DNA of 64,000 bases from Cryobacterium suzukii (GTDB taxonomy: Bacteria; Actinomycetota; Actinomycetes; Actinomycetales; Microbacteriaceae), in NCBI RefSeq assembly GCF_004403185.1, contig NZ_SOHJ01000008.1, positions 96,324-160,323 of the forward strand, read 5' to 3'. Shown one piece after another: positions 32,402-41,376 of this stretch; within the stretch, counting starts at the first letter, position 1, and the number at the start of each line of letters is the position of its first letter. Both the position numbers and the translations under genes were made by a program. A model generated the notes under the pieces. It did no database searches. It was not told the DNA's origin and saw nothing but the letters and a program-made list of their open reading frames with translations.

Positions 32402-33319
32402 ATGGTTGATCGAGTGACCAACCAGACCCAGATGCGTGCGGCCCAGCGCAATCTGCAAGACAACCTGACCCAGCTGGCGCGATTGCAGGAACAAGCCAGC
32501 ACGCTGAAGACCATCAACCGGTCCTCCGACGACCCGACCGCCGCCGCGGCCGCGATGTCCGTGCGCGCCGAGATACGCGCGGTCGATCAGTACAGCTCCA
32601 ACGCTGACAACGGCAACGACTGGCTGACCACGATCGACTCGGCCCTGTCGTCGGCCACCGACATCATGAACCGCGTGCGCGACCTGACTGTGCAGGGCGC
32701 GAACTCCGGAGCGCTCACGGACGCTGCGAGGGAAGCGATCGCCGTCGAATTGGAAGGTCTCAAAACCGACCTCGCCACCCAGGCCAACACGACGTTTCTC
32801 GGCCGTAGCGTGTTCGCCGGTAATTCGGATGATGCGACGGCGTTTATCCTTCGGGGTTCGAACCCGGCGACTTACGAATATATGGGTGGCGCGGGCAGCG
32901 TCGAACGGCGCATCAGCGCCACCAGCACCGTGCGGGTCGACGCCGACGGCGGCGCGATCTTCGACACTCCGACCAGCGTGGGCTCCGGCTCGGTGTTCGA
33001 TCTGCTCGACAACATCGTAGGAGACTTACGCTCGCCGACGCCCGTTGATGTGGGAGCACGCCTTACGACTATTGATGAACGGATGGCAGTCATGGTTGGT
33101 CAGCACACAGACGTCGGCGCCCGCCAGGTGCAAATTGAACGAGCCCAGTCCACCCTGCTCGAGAAAGCCGGCACACTGGATGCCCAGCGCTCCGGCATCG
33201 AAGACGCCGACCTCGGCCAGGTAATCCTCGATTTGAAACTACAGGAAATGACCTATCAGGCCGCGCTCGCTGTCACTGCCCGTGTACTTCAACCAACCCT
33301 GATGGACTTTCTCGCATGA
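32402..33319 (+). CDS. flgL: Flagellar hook-associated protein 3 (FlgL)
   Basis: Second junction protein, flagellin-like, 305 residues. N-terminus NQTQMRAAQRNLQDNLTQLA with RSSDDPTAAAAAMSVRAEIR; C-terminus ARQVQIERAQSTLLEKAGTL and DADLGQVILDLKLQEMTYQA. GGAGG at 32390-32394 serves as ribosome site. Its end overlaps fliW by four bases. Confidence 0.93.
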   Translation: MVDRVTNQTQMRAAQRNLQDNLTQLARLQEQASTLKTINRSSDDPTAAAAAMSVRAEIRAVDQYSSNADNGNDWLTTIDSALSSATDIMNRVRDLTVQGANSGALTDAAREAIAVELEGLKTDLATQANTTFLGRSVFAGNSDDATAFILRGSNPATYEYMGGAGSVERRISATSTVRVDADGGAIFDTPTSVGSGSVFDLLDNIVGDLRSPTPVDVGARLTTIDERMAVMVGQHTDVGARQVQIERAQSTLLEKAGTLDAQRSGIEDADLGQVILDLKLQEMTYQAALAVTARVLQPTLMDFLA

Positions 33320-33714
33320 GCAGTACTCTCACCAGCCCGACTCTGCGCTTTGTGTCGCCCCCGCCCGGGTTGGCTCCGCTCACCGACTTTGTGCTCGACG
33401 AGATCGACGGGGCCGCCGGTCTGTACTCGCTGCAGGCATCCGCTCAGCCGACCACGCGCCTGTTCGTGCTGGACGCGGCCATCTTTCTGCCGAGCTACAC
33501 CCCGGCGATCTCCAGCGAGCAGTCCAAAGCCCTGTCGCTGACGACCCCCGACGACGCCCTCGTGCTCGTGGTCGTCAACCCCGGCGAGAGCACCACGACG
33601 GTGAACCTGATGGCTCCCATCGTGGTCAACGCCCGCACCGGTGCCTGCGCCCAGCTCATCCTCGATGACCAGGACTGGCCGCTGCACGCCGAGCTCGGCA
33701 CCCTCGCCGCCTAA
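33316..33714 (+). CDS. fliW: Flagellar assembly factor FliW
   Basis: 132-residue FliW: LRFVSPPPGLAPLTDFVLDE, then LYSLQASAQPTTRLFVLDAA, then VLVVVNPGESTTTVNLMAPI and VVNARTGACAQLILDDQDWP, the typical C-terminal motif. FliW binds either flagellin or CsrA; when flagellin has been exported, FliW binds CsrA and relieves repression of flagellin translation. csrA is the last gene at the other end of this island. Confidence 0.93.
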   Translation: MSSTLTSPTLRFVSPPPGLAPLTDFVLDEIDGAAGLYSLQASAQPTTRLFVLDAAIFLPSYTPAISSEQSKALSLTTPDDALVLVVVNPGESTTTVNLMAPIVVNARTGACAQLILDDQDWPLHAELGTLAA

Positions 33715-33751
33715 CGCCGACTGGTGCCCGGCGCGTGACGTCTGGGGTGAA

Positions 33752-33763
33752 TAGACTGCCAGC
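33752..33763 (+). promoter_or_regulatory. Minus-10 element of a probable leaderless promoter (SDR gene)
   Basis: TAGACT at 33752-33757, six bases, then ATG at 33764; no Shine-Dalgarno sequence. Confidence 0.5.
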
Positions 33764-34498
33764 ATGAATACAGTCTTACTCACCGGTGGTACGGGAACGC
33801 TGGGGCGCGCGGTCGCACCGCGGGTCGTCGCCGAGGGACACGACCTCAGAATTCTGAGCCGCACGGCGTCCGCCGATAGCACCAGATTCCTCGGCGACCT
33901 CGCCACCGGTGCCGGGCTGGACAGAGCGTTGCGCGGCGTCGACACGATCATCCACTGCGCCACCAATCCCCGGCGCGGCGACCGAAACCTGACCCAACGA
34001 CTCATCGATTGCGCGGTGCGGGCCGAGAAACCGGCCCACCTGATCTACATCTCCATCGTCGGCGTCGATCAGATTCCGCTCGGCTACTACCGCGAGAAGC
34101 TCGCCACGGAGCAGGCTATCGCCGCATCGAGACTGGGGTACACGGTGCTGCGCGCCACCCAATTCCACAATCTGATCTGGAGCATTTTCCGTGCACAACG
34201 ACGGATACCGGTGGTGCTCGCCCCGAGCATCCGGCTGCAGCCCATCGATGTGCGAGACGTGGCCACTCGGCTCGTTGCCCACGTCGCGACGGGACCGGCT
34301 GGGCAGACGCCCGACATTGGCGGACCAGAGATATTTTCGGCCCAACGGCTCGCCCTGGCCACCCTCGGCTCTCGCCGAGCCATCCTTCCGCTGCGCCTTC
34401 CCGGCAAGACTTTTTCCGCTTTCCGCGCCGGTTACAACCTCGTTCCCGCTAATCGGGCCGGCACCCGCACCTTTGCCCAGTTCCTCGCCGAGCGGTGA
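33764..34498 (+). CDS. NAD(P)-binding protein, atypical SDR (NmrA/complex I 39-kDa-like)
   Basis: 244-residue Rossmann-fold protein with the glycine motif TGGTGTLGRAV near residue 7. After VDTIIHCATNPRRGD come HLIYISIVGVDQIPLGYYRE and KLATEQAIAASRLGYTVLRA, the pattern of atypical short-chain dehydrogenases with a YxxxK-like YYREK. The substrate cannot be told; such proteins can be reductases or redox sensors. It stands alone between fliW and the convergent suf genes. Confidence 0.8.
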   Translation: MNTVLLTGGTGTLGRAVAPRVVAEGHDLRILSRTASADSTRFLGDLATGAGLDRALRGVDTIIHCATNPRRGDRNLTQRLIDCAVRAEKPAHLIYISIVGVDQIPLGYYREKLATEQAIAASRLGYTVLRATQFHNLIWSIFRAQRRIPVVLAPSIRLQPIDVRDVATRLVAHVATGPAGQTPDIGGPEIFSAQRLALATLGSRRAILPLRLPGKTFSAFRAGYNLVPANRAGTRTFAQFLAER

Positions 34499-34564
34499 TG
34501 CACGCAGTTCCGCCGGAACATCGACGGACTCGTTCGACAGTGTGCGGTGGAACGCGCGACTCGG

Positions 34565-35044
34565 CTACCGCGACTCCGCCTCGATCAGCGCAGCCTCGAA
34601 GGCGACCCACGGCAGCATGGCGCACTTGACCCTGGCCGGGTAGCGCGAGACTCCCCCGAAGGCGGCGGCATCCCCGAGAATCTCTTCGTCCGGTTCAATC
34701 TTGCCGCGGGAGCGCAGCATCTCGCGAAAGTTGTCGAGCAGGGCGCGTGCCTCGGCCGTGCTGAGGCCGCGCAGGGTGTCGGTGAGAATCGAAGCGGATG
34801 CCTGCGAGATCGAGCAGCCCTCCCCGGTCCAGACCAGCTCGGTGACCGTTTCGGTGTCGATCGAGACGCGCAGCGTGATCTCGTCGCCGCAGGTGGTGTT
34901 AATCTGGTGCGATTCGGCCACGCTCAGGCCGCTCGCGGCGCCGCGGGATACGGCCTCGGCCAGCGGCGCGAGTTCGACCGCTCCGTGGCGGGTTTTCGCG
35001 TGCTCGAGAATGATCGTCTGGTAGAGCTGCTGCAGGTCGCTCAT
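34565..35044 (-). CDS. sufU: Iron-sulfur cluster assembly / sulfurtransferase protein SufU
   Basis: 159-residue IscU-like fold with the three conserved Cys: C52 in NTTCGDEITL (Asp at 54), C77 in WTGEGCSISQAS and C141 in RVKCAMLPW. SufU accepts persulfide sulfur from SufS. The ATG at 35044 overlaps the sufS stop (ATGA), showing translational coupling. The long upstream extension of the frame, Arg/Pro-rich, is a shadow of sufS. No sufBCD genes are in the window. Confidence 0.93.
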   Translation of the reverse strand: MSDLQQLYQTIILEHAKTRHGAVELAPLAEAVSRGAASGLSVAESHQINTTCGDEITLRVSIDTETVTELVWTGEGCSISQASASILTDTLRGLSTAEARALLDNFREMLRSRGKIEPDEEILGDAAAFGGVSRYPARVKCAMLPWVAFEAALIEAESR

Positions 35045-36381
35045 GGCTTGACGCCGAAGAAGGGAGCGACCTCGGCGAGGGTGGCCAGGAACAGGTCGAC
35101 CTCGTCGGTGGTGTTGTAGAGGTAGGTGCTCGCGCGCGTGGAGGCGGTCACGCCCAGGCGGCGGTGCAGCGGTTGGGCGCAGTGGTGACCGACCCGCACG
35201 GCGATGCCGGCATCGTCGAGAAACTGGCCGACGTCGTGGGCGTGCACGCCGGCGACGTCGACGGCGGCGAGCCCCAGTCGTTCCACGCCGAGTCCGGGGC
35301 CGAGCAGGCGCACGCCGGAGATCTCGGCGACCCCGGCGACCAGGCGCTGGCCGAGCTGGGCTTCCCACGCTGCGACCCGCTCCATGCCGGTTTCGCTCAG
35401 GTAGTCGACGGCCGCCGCCAGAGCGATGGCCTGCGAGATGCGCTGCGTGCCGGCTTCGAAGCGCTGCGGCGGCGCGAGAAACTCGGCAGTCTGCATGTTC
35501 ACGGTCGTGATCATCGATCCGCCGGTGAGAAAAGGTGGCATTTCGGCGAGCAGTTCTGCCTTGCCGAAGAGAACGCCGATGCCGGTCGGGCCGAGCATCT
35601 TGTGACCCGAGAAGACGGCGAAGTCCACATCGAGCGCCTTCACGTTGACCGGCAGGTGTGGCACGGTCTGGCAGGCGTCCAGTACGACCAGTGCCCCGAC
35701 TTTTCGGGCCAGCGCCACGAGTTCGGCGACCGGGTTGATGGTTCCGGTGACGTTCGAGCCATGCGTGAAAGCGAGCAGTCTCGTGTGTTGGCCCACGACA
35801 TCCGCTGCGGAAAGCAGGTCGAGGGTGCCGTCATCGAGCACGGGAATGAAACGCAGGGTCGCCCCGGTGCGGAGCGCCAGTTGCTGCCAGGGAATGAGAT
35901 TGGCGTGGTGTTCCATCTCGGTGACCACGATCTCGTCGCCGGCGCCCAGGCTGAACCGGCGCGCGGCGGGGCCGCCGAGGCCGAGCGAGGCGTTGGAGAA
36001 ACTGTAGGCGAGCAGGTTGATGGCCTCGGTGGCGTTGGAGGTCCAGACGATCTCGTCGGCCTCTGCGCCGACGAACGCGGCGACTTTATCGCGGGCGGCT
36101 TCGAATACCTCCGTCGCTTCGACGGCGAGCGTGTGAGCGCCGCGGTGCACGGCGGCGTTTCGCTGCTCGTAGTATTCCTGCTCGGCCTCCATCACGCTGA
36201 TCGGGTTCTGCGAGGTCGCTCCCGAGTCGAGATAGACGAGCGGATGCCCGTTCACCGTCTGGTGCAGCACCGGAAAGTCGTTGCGAATGCGCTCAACGTC
36301 GGTGTTGGTGAGCGGAGCCAATTCTGGGTGCTGGGCGGCATGGGCTGGGAAAACGGCGGACGATGGTGCAAAAGACGTCAT
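35041..36381 (-). CDS. sufS: Cysteine desulfurase SufS
   Basis: PLP-dependent group II cysteine desulfurase, 446 residues. PLP Lys261 in FAVFSGHKMLGPTG; catalytic Cys401 in VRVGHHCAQPLHRRL; the N-terminal VYLDSGATSQNP is also typical. Feeds sulfur to SufU for Fe-S clusters, needed by MoaA, the Mo hydroxylase and the YdeP-type enzyme in this window. The frame is open upstream, but ATG at 36381 is preceded by TATCCT at exactly six bases, suggesting a leaderless mRNA. Confidence 0.94.
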   Translation of the reverse strand: MTSFAPSSAVFPAHAAQHPELAPLTNTDVERIRNDFPVLHQTVNGHPLVYLDSGATSQNPISVMEAEQEYYEQRNAAVHRGAHTLAVEATEVFEAARDKVAAFVGAEADEIVWTSNATEAINLLAYSFSNASLGLGGPAARRFSLGAGDEIVVTEMEHHANLIPWQQLALRTGATLRFIPVLDDGTLDLLSAADVVGQHTRLLAFTHGSNVTGTINPVAELVALARKVGALVVLDACQTVPHLPVNVKALDVDFAVFSGHKMLGPTGIGVLFGKAELLAEMPPFLTGGSMITTVNMQTAEFLAPPQRFEAGTQRISQAIALAAAVDYLSETGMERVAAWEAQLGQRLVAGVAEISGVRLLGPGLGVERLGLAAVDVAGVHAHDVGQFLDDAGIAVRVGHHCAQPLHRRLGVTASTRASTYLYNTTDEVDLFLATLAEVAPFFGVKP

Positions 36382-36393
36382 ACTCCAAGGATA
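36382..36393 (-). promoter_or_regulatory. Minus-10 element of a probable leaderless promoter (sufS)
   Basis: On the minus strand TATCCT (36393-36388), six bases, then the sufS ATG. Confidence 0.55.
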
Positions 36394-36477
36394 TTCCCTC
36401 GCCCCGAATGCGGACACCGCGAAGCGGAGTATGTCACGGCGGTGGAAAACCCGGCGGTAGCGTGTGAGGCTTGAGGG

Positions 36478-36762
36478 GTGACCAAGACCGCCGAACACAC
36501 CGAGCTGCGCGAGGAGGTGTCACTCGACCGACCGTGGGTGACCCTGGTCTGGGACGACCCGGTGAATCTCATGTCGTATGTCGCCTACGTTTTTCGCAGC
36601 TATTTCGGTGTCACCCCCAAGCAAGCCGAACGACTCATGCTGCAGGTGCACAACAACGGCCGGGCCGTCGTAGCTACGGGCAATCGAGAATCCATGGAAC
36701 GCCACGTCGAGGCCATGCACGGTTACGGTCTCTGGGCGACACTCGCGAAGGCCGAGGAATGA
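36478..36762 (+). CDS. clpS: ATP-dependent Clp protease adaptor ClpS
   Basis: N-end-rule adaptor that hands substrates to ClpA/ClpC, 94 residues. Core: [20 protein letters not shown] and [20 protein letters not shown], then [20 protein letters not shown], including the VH-NGR hydrophobic-pocket motif. GTG start at 36478 after GAGGG. The stop overlaps the next gene (ATGA), a pairing seen throughout actinobacteria. Confidence 0.95.
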   Translation: MTKTAEHTELREEVSLDRPWVTLVWDDPVNLMSYVAYVFRSYFGVTPKQAERLMLQVHNNGRAVVATGNRESMERHVEAMHGYGLWATLAKAEE

Positions 36763-37295
36763 GCACCCTGCGGCGATTCACCCCGCAGCCGGACGGCATG
36801 TTGCTCGGCCGCTTCGAAGCGATCGAAGCGGACCTACTCGGCCTCGTCACTACCCAGCTTCTCGAAATGCTCCACTCCGGCAGCACCGACCCTCAGCTCG
36901 CCGCAAGCGACGGAGTCTTCGGCCGACTGCTGCCCGACGCCTACCGCGACGACGACGAAGCGGCGGCCGAATTCCGCCGCTTTACGGCGACCGGCCTGCT
37001 CGAGCGCAAAGCGCAGAATGCCCAGATCGTGCTGGACTCATTGGCTGCCGGCGAACCGGATGCCGCCACGCCCGACAGCGAGGATCGCCAGCCGGTCACG
37101 GTCAGTGTCGACCCCGACGCAGTGCAGGCCTGGCTGCGCAGCCTCACCGACCTGCGCCTGACCCTCGCCGACCGGCTGCAGATCTCGCCAGACGGCGTCG
37201 TGAACCTCGCCACCGAGGACACTCCGTTTCTGCGCGAACTCTATGAATGGCTGGGCATGCTGCAGGAAGAACTCGTCTACGCGATCGACGTGTGA
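36759..37295 (+). CDS. DUF2017 family protein
   Basis: 178 residues, start fixed by the ATGA overlap with clpS (the same frame is open further upstream inside clpS). Recognisable stretches: [40 protein letters not shown], and [20 protein letters not shown] in slightly altered form. DUF2017 genes follow clpS in most actinobacteria; the function is not known. A role linked to ClpS-dependent proteolysis is an inference from the constant pairing. Confidence 0.88.
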   Translation: MSTLRRFTPQPDGMLLGRFEAIEADLLGLVTTQLLEMLHSGSTDPQLAASDGVFGRLLPDAYRDDDEAAAEFRRFTATGLLERKAQNAQIVLDSLAAGEPDAATPDSEDRQPVTVSVDPDAVQAWLRSLTDLRLTLADRLQISPDGVVNLATEDTPFLRELYEWLGMLQEELVYAIDV

Positions 37296-37401
37296 CGCCG
37301 CGGCGGCACCTGAAATTTCTGTACGGTAGCCTGCTGTTAAAATCACTTCCGTGTGCTGTTGACCGCTCGCACGGCTCGACCCGGCACGCGACGGAAGACC
37401 C

Positions 37402-38223
37402 ATGGATCTTTGCACCCTGACCCAGATCACCGCAGCACGACAGCGCAGCGACCTCGGCGCGCTCGGGCCGACCGTCGTGCCGCTGGCCGGCGGATCAGAG
37501 CTGTTTGCCGACCCGCGTGCTCATCTCACCGGTCTCGTCGACCTGCAGACGTTCGACTGGCCGGCCCTGACGGTGACCGACGAGGGCCTCGTCATCGGTG
37601 CGACCTGTACGCTGGACGAGCTCTCCCGGCTGCCGATGCGGGCGGGCTGGGCGGCGCATCCGCTGTTCTATCAGTGCTGCACGGCCCTGTTCGGCTCCTT
37701 TAAGGTGTGGAACGTGGCGACGGTCGGCGGCAATTTGGCCACCTCCCTACCGGCCGGCCCGATGATCACCCTCGCGGTCGCGCTTGACGCCGAACTGCTG
37801 GTCTGGCGGGCTGACGGCAGCGACGATGTCGTGCCGGCCCGCTCGTTTGTCACCGGAAATATGACCAACGTGCTCGCCGACGGCGATGTCTTGCGCTCGA
37901 TCCACGTGCCGCTCGCCTCGCTGCACGCTCAGACGGCGTATCGCAAGATTGCCCTGTCGCCGCTCGGGCGCTCGGGCGCGGTGCTCGCCGGACGCCTCGA
38001 CGTGCTCGGTGCTTTCGTGCTCACGGTGACGGCGGCGACGCTGCGCCCGGTGCAGCTGCGCTACTCGGTGCTACCCACCGCCCACGTACTCGCCCGCGAT
38101 ATCGCCACGATCGACTGCTGGTTCACGGATGCCCACGGCGCCGCCGACTGGCGACGCGCGATGGGGCTGCTGCTCGGCGAAGAGATTCGCGTCGAACTCG
38201 AACTGGCCGGAGGCCGCGCATGA
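37402..38223 (+). CDS. Molybdenum hydroxylase FAD subunit (xanthine dehydrogenase-like)
   Basis: 273-residue FAD-binding domain protein of the CoxM/XdhB type. FAD motifs: PLAGGSELFADPRAHL (counterpart of AGGTDLM) and NVATVGGNLATSLPAGP (counterpart of TIGGNIxxxSPxxD). Electrons from the Fe-S domain of the next protein would pass to this FAD. It overlaps the next gene by four bases. The substrate is unknown; purine (xanthine or hypoxanthine) is the usual one for this family. Confidence 0.85.
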   Translation: MDLCTLTQITAARQRSDLGALGPTVVPLAGGSELFADPRAHLTGLVDLQTFDWPALTVTDEGLVIGATCTLDELSRLPMRAGWAAHPLFYQCCTALFGSFKVWNVATVGGNLATSLPAGPMITLAVALDAELLVWRADGSDDVVPARSFVTGNMTNVLADGDVLRSIHVPLASLHAQTAYRKIALSPLGRSGAVLAGRLDVLGAFVLTVTAATLRPVQLRYSVLPTAHVLARDIATIDCWFTDAHGAADWRRAMGLLLGEEIRVELELAGGRA

Positions 38224-41069
38224 CGCTGGAACAGGCGAAAATCGAGGAGATCGGCGCCATGACCTTTGAGGTCAACGGCACCCGGGTCGAAGCGACGCCG
38301 CTTCCCGGCCAGTGCCTGCGCACGCTTCTTCGCGAGAACGAGCATTTCGACGTGAAGAAGGGGTGCGATACCGGCGACTGCGGTGCCTGCACGGTGCAGG
38401 TCGACGGCACGCCCGTACACTCCTGTATCTACCCGGCGTACCGAGCTGCGGGAAGGCAGATCACGACGGCGGCCGGCCTTGGCAGGCCTGGCAATCTGGC
38501 CCCGATACAGCAGCGCTTCGTCGACGCTTCCGGCTTCCAGTGCGGCTTCTGCACCCCGGGCATGATCGTCACCGCCGCCGCCATCGAAGCGGATGCCGCG
38601 CTGGGCGTCGACGACCTGCCCCGACTGCTCAAGGGAAACCTGTGCCGGTGCACCGGCTACCGCTCGATTTCCGATTCGATCGTCGGCGAGCACACCCCGC
38701 CGGAAGGATCCTGCCACACCGCGCCGGAGCATTCCGAGGCTTCGAGCCTCGGACCGGTACGGGCGACCGGGCGCACCCGGGCGGCGCGGGCAGCCGGTCT
38801 GGTCGGCACCTCCCCCGGCGCGATCGCCGGGGAGCGCGTGGTGAGCGGCCTGGAACCCTATACCCTCGACGTGGCCATCCCCGGTCTGCTGCACCTGGCC
38901 GTGCTGGGGAGTCCGCACGCGCACGCACGCATCCGTTCTCTGAATGTGGCTAGGGCTGCCGCGCTGCCGGGCGTGCACCGTGTGCTCACCCATGCCGACT
39001 CCCCCACCACGCTGTTTTCGACCGCGCGGCACGAGAGCCGCTTCGACGACCCCGACGACACCCTGGTCTTCGACCAGACCCTGCGCTTTCGCGGCCAGCG
39101 GGTGGCGGCGGTCGTGGCGGATTCGGTGGCGATCGCCGAAGCTGCCTGCCGGCTCATTGACGTCGAGTACGACCTACGGGACGCCGTGTTCGATCCTCGA
39201 CTGGCCGGAGCGCCCGGCGCTCCCCTCGTGCACGGCGACAAGGATCCGGTCGTCTCGCGGCTGGCAGACCCGGGGCGCAACCTGGTGGCTCGGCTGCACG
39301 GCGAACACGGCTCCATTGAGGCCGGTCTTGCCGAGGCCACGACCGTCGTCTCTGGCCGCTGGCAGACCCAGCGCATCGCGCACACTCACCTTGAAACCCA
39401 CGCAACGATCGGCTGGCTCGACCGCGGACGGCTGATCTTGCGCACGAGCTCGCAGGTTCCGTTTTTGGTGCAGAAGGAGATCTGCCGCCTGTTCGACCTC
39501 GACCCAGCTGGCGTACGCGTCTTTACCGCGCGAGTCGGCGGCGGCTTCGGCGGCAAGCAGGAGCTTCTCACGGAAGACCTAGTCACCCTCGCCGTGCTCG
39601 AAACCGGACGCCCGGTGCAGTACGAATTCACCCGCACCGACGAGTTCACCCTCGCCCCGGTACGGCATCCGATGACCATCGACGTCACCCTCGGAGCGCA
39701 GGGCGACGGCCGCCTCACCGCCCTGACACTGGACGCGCTCGCCGACACCGGCGCCTACGGCAACCACGCACCCGGCGTGATTTTTCACGGTACGAGTGAA
39801 TCCGTCGCGCTCTACAACGTGCCCAACAAGAGAGTGGATGCCCAGAGCGTCTACACCAATAACCCCCCGTCGGGCGCCTTCCGCGGCTACGGCCTCGGCC
39901 AGATCATTTTCGCAATCGAGTGTGCCCTCGACGAACTGGCCCGCGAACTCGGCGTGGACCCGTTTGAGCTGCGCCGACTGAACTCGGTCAAGCCGGGTGA
40001 CCCACTCGTGGTCACGCATGAGGAAGGCCCCGACCTCGTCTTCGGCAGCTACGGCCTACACCAGTGCCTCGACCTCGCCGAAACCGCCCTGAAACGCGCC
40101 AATCGGGTCGTCCCCCCGGCGGGGCCCCAGTGGCGGATCGGCACCGGCATGGCGTCGTCGATGATCGCGACCACGCCGCCGCGCGGGCACCGCTCGCAGG
40201 CATCCGTTCAACTGATGGCCGGTGGCCGCTATCTGGTGCGGGTCGGCACCACCGAGTTCGGCAACGGCACCACGACGGTGCACGCGCAGATCGCGGCTAC
40301 GGCGCTGCACACGACCGTGGACCGCATCGATCTGATGCACTCCGATACGGATGCCGCCGGCTACGACTCGGGCGCGTTCGGCTCGGCCGGTGTCGTCGTG
40401 GCCGGCAAGGCCGTGCTCGCCGCGGCGACCGCGCTGGCCGAGTCGCTCGGTGAAGCCGCGGCGTCATGCAGCGGGCTTTCAGCAGCGGCGACCTGGCAGC
40501 TGGAGCGTGACGGGCTACGTGCCGTGGAGTCAGATTCCGACCTTCTTTCGCTGGACTACCTGATGCACTGGGCCGCGGCCAACGACGTCGACCTAACCGC
40601 CACAAGGCGCGAAGACGGTGCGCTGCGGTCCCTGGCCTTCAACGTGCACGCGTTTCGGGTGGCCGTGAACACCGACACCGGCGAGGTGCGCATTCTGCAA
40701 TCGATCCAGGCGGCGGATGCTGGCTTCGTCATTAATCCCGAGCAGTGCCGCGGGCAGATCGAGGGCGGGGTGGCCCAGGCGCTCGGCACTGCTCTGTTCG
40801 AGGAGGTTCTGCTCGACGGCGCCGGGACCGTGACGACCCGGGTGCTGCGCAATTACCACGTTCCCCAACTCGTGGATCTGCCGGTCACCGAGGTCTACTT
40901 TGCGCAGACCCACGACGTGCTCGGGCCCTACGGTGCCAAGTCGATGAGCGAATCGACCTACAACCCGGTCGCGCCGGCGCTGGCCAATGCCATACGTGAT
41001 GCGATCGGTATCCGCCCGACCGAGTTGCCGATGTCGCGCGACCGCATCTGGCGGCTGCTGCACGGCTGA
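38220..41069 (+). CDS. Molybdenum hydroxylase, fused [2Fe-2S] and molybdopterin subunit
   Basis: 949 residues. Residues 14-155: two [2Fe-2S] clusters (C49, C54, C57, C69 in KKGCDTGDCGACTVQ and beyond; C108, C111, C142, C144 in QCGFCTPGM and LCRCTGY). Residues 185 to the end: xanthine dehydrogenase/aldehyde oxidase Mo domain (ARVGGGFGGKQELL; PPSGAFRGYGLGQIIFAIEC; GTTEFGNGTTTVHAQIAA). The C-terminal active-site loop reads GPYGAKSMSESTYNP, with Glu where the catalytic Glu of GxGE is expected. The fusion of Fe-S to Mo domain without FAD between is less common than three separate subunits. Substrate uncertain. Confidence 0.87.
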   Translation: MTLEQAKIEEIGAMTFEVNGTRVEATPLPGQCLRTLLRENEHFDVKKGCDTGDCGACTVQVDGTPVHSCIYPAYRAAGRQITTAAGLGRPGNLAPIQQRFVDASGFQCGFCTPGMIVTAAAIEADAALGVDDLPRLLKGNLCRCTGYRSISDSIVGEHTPPEGSCHTAPEHSEASSLGPVRATGRTRAARAAGLVGTSPGAIAGERVVSGLEPYTLDVAIPGLLHLAVLGSPHAHARIRSLNVARAAALPGVHRVLTHADSPTTLFSTARHESRFDDPDDTLVFDQTLRFRGQRVAAVVADSVAIAEAACRLIDVEYDLRDAVFDPRLAGAPGAPLVHGDKDPVVSRLADPGRNLVARLHGEHGSIEAGLAEATTVVSGRWQTQRIAHTHLETHATIGWLDRGRLILRTSSQVPFLVQKEICRLFDLDPAGVRVFTARVGGGFGGKQELLTEDLVTLAVLETGRPVQYEFTRTDEFTLAPVRHPMTIDVTLGAQGDGRLTALTLDALADTGAYGNHAPGVIFHGTSESVALYNVPNKRVDAQSVYTNNPPSGAFRGYGLGQIIFAIECALDELARELGVDPFELRRLNSVKPGDPLVVTHEEGPDLVFGSYGLHQCLDLAETALKRANRVVPPAGPQWRIGTGMASSMIATTPPRGHRSQASVQLMAGGRYLVRVGTTEFGNGTTTVHAQIAATALHTTVDRIDLMHSDTDAAGYDSGAFGSAGVVVAGKAVLAAATALAESLGEAAASCSGLSAAATWQLERDGLRAVESDSDLLSLDYLMHWAAANDVDLTATRREDGALRSLAFNVHAFRVAVNTDTGEVRILQSIQAADAGFVINPEQCRGQIEGGVAQALGTALFEEVLLDGAGTVTTRVLRNYHVPQLVDLPVTEVYFAQTHDVLGPYGAKSMSESTYNPVAPALANAIRDAIGIRPTELPMSRDRIWRLLHG

Positions 41070-41079
41070 GCGGATGCGC

Positions 41080-41152
41080 CGCGCGACGCGGGACCTACGC
41101 CAGTACGCGGGAGTTCGGGTCTGGCCAGAGGTCCCGCGCCACGCGTCGCGCG
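41080..41152. terminator. Large imperfect inverted repeat after the Mo hydroxylase
   Basis: CGCGCGACGCGGGACCT (41080-41096) faces AGGTCCCGCG...CGCGTCGCGCG (41129-41152); the arms pair over 7 and about 10 bases with a bulge. It begins 11 bases after the stop codon, so it may end the operon, but there is no T run. Confidence 0.45.
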
Positions 41153-41183
41153 GGAGGGGCACGTGATCGCGCTCGCGCTCGTC

Positions 41184-41355
41184 GAGCCGTGAGTTTCGCG
41201 TCAATCAAGTCGCCGAGCCGTGAGTTTGGGACCGAAAAAGCCGCAATCAGGGCTGAGGCTCACGGCTCGGCGCTCGACACTCACGGCTCGGCGAGCGAAT
41301 GCGCGCGAACTTGGCGTCACGGCTCGGCGCAGTCACGCGCGAACCTGGCGTCACG
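41184..41355. repeat. Cluster of direct and inverted GAGCCGTGAG repeats
   Basis: GAGCCGTGAGTTT occurs at 41184 and 41215, and its complement (CTCACGGCTCGGCG) at 41259 and 41280, with a shortened copy at 41317. In addition a 19-base sequence starting GCGCGAAC and ending GGCGTCACG is repeated at 41303 and 41337 with one difference. The 307 bases between the hydroxylase and the MocA-like gene hold only this cluster and the inverted repeat before it. Confidence 0.8.
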
Positions 41356-41376
41356 TCACAGCCCCTGAACCCTACG

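Noticed and set aside
35164..36474. 436-codon plus-strand open frame opposite sufS
   Set aside because: Shadow of sufS, no start signal and no domain.
37296..37401. Promoter of the Mo-hydroxylase genes (TTAAAAT near 37338)
   Set aside because: AT-rich box is present but no convincing minus-35 element or fixed distance to the start codon.
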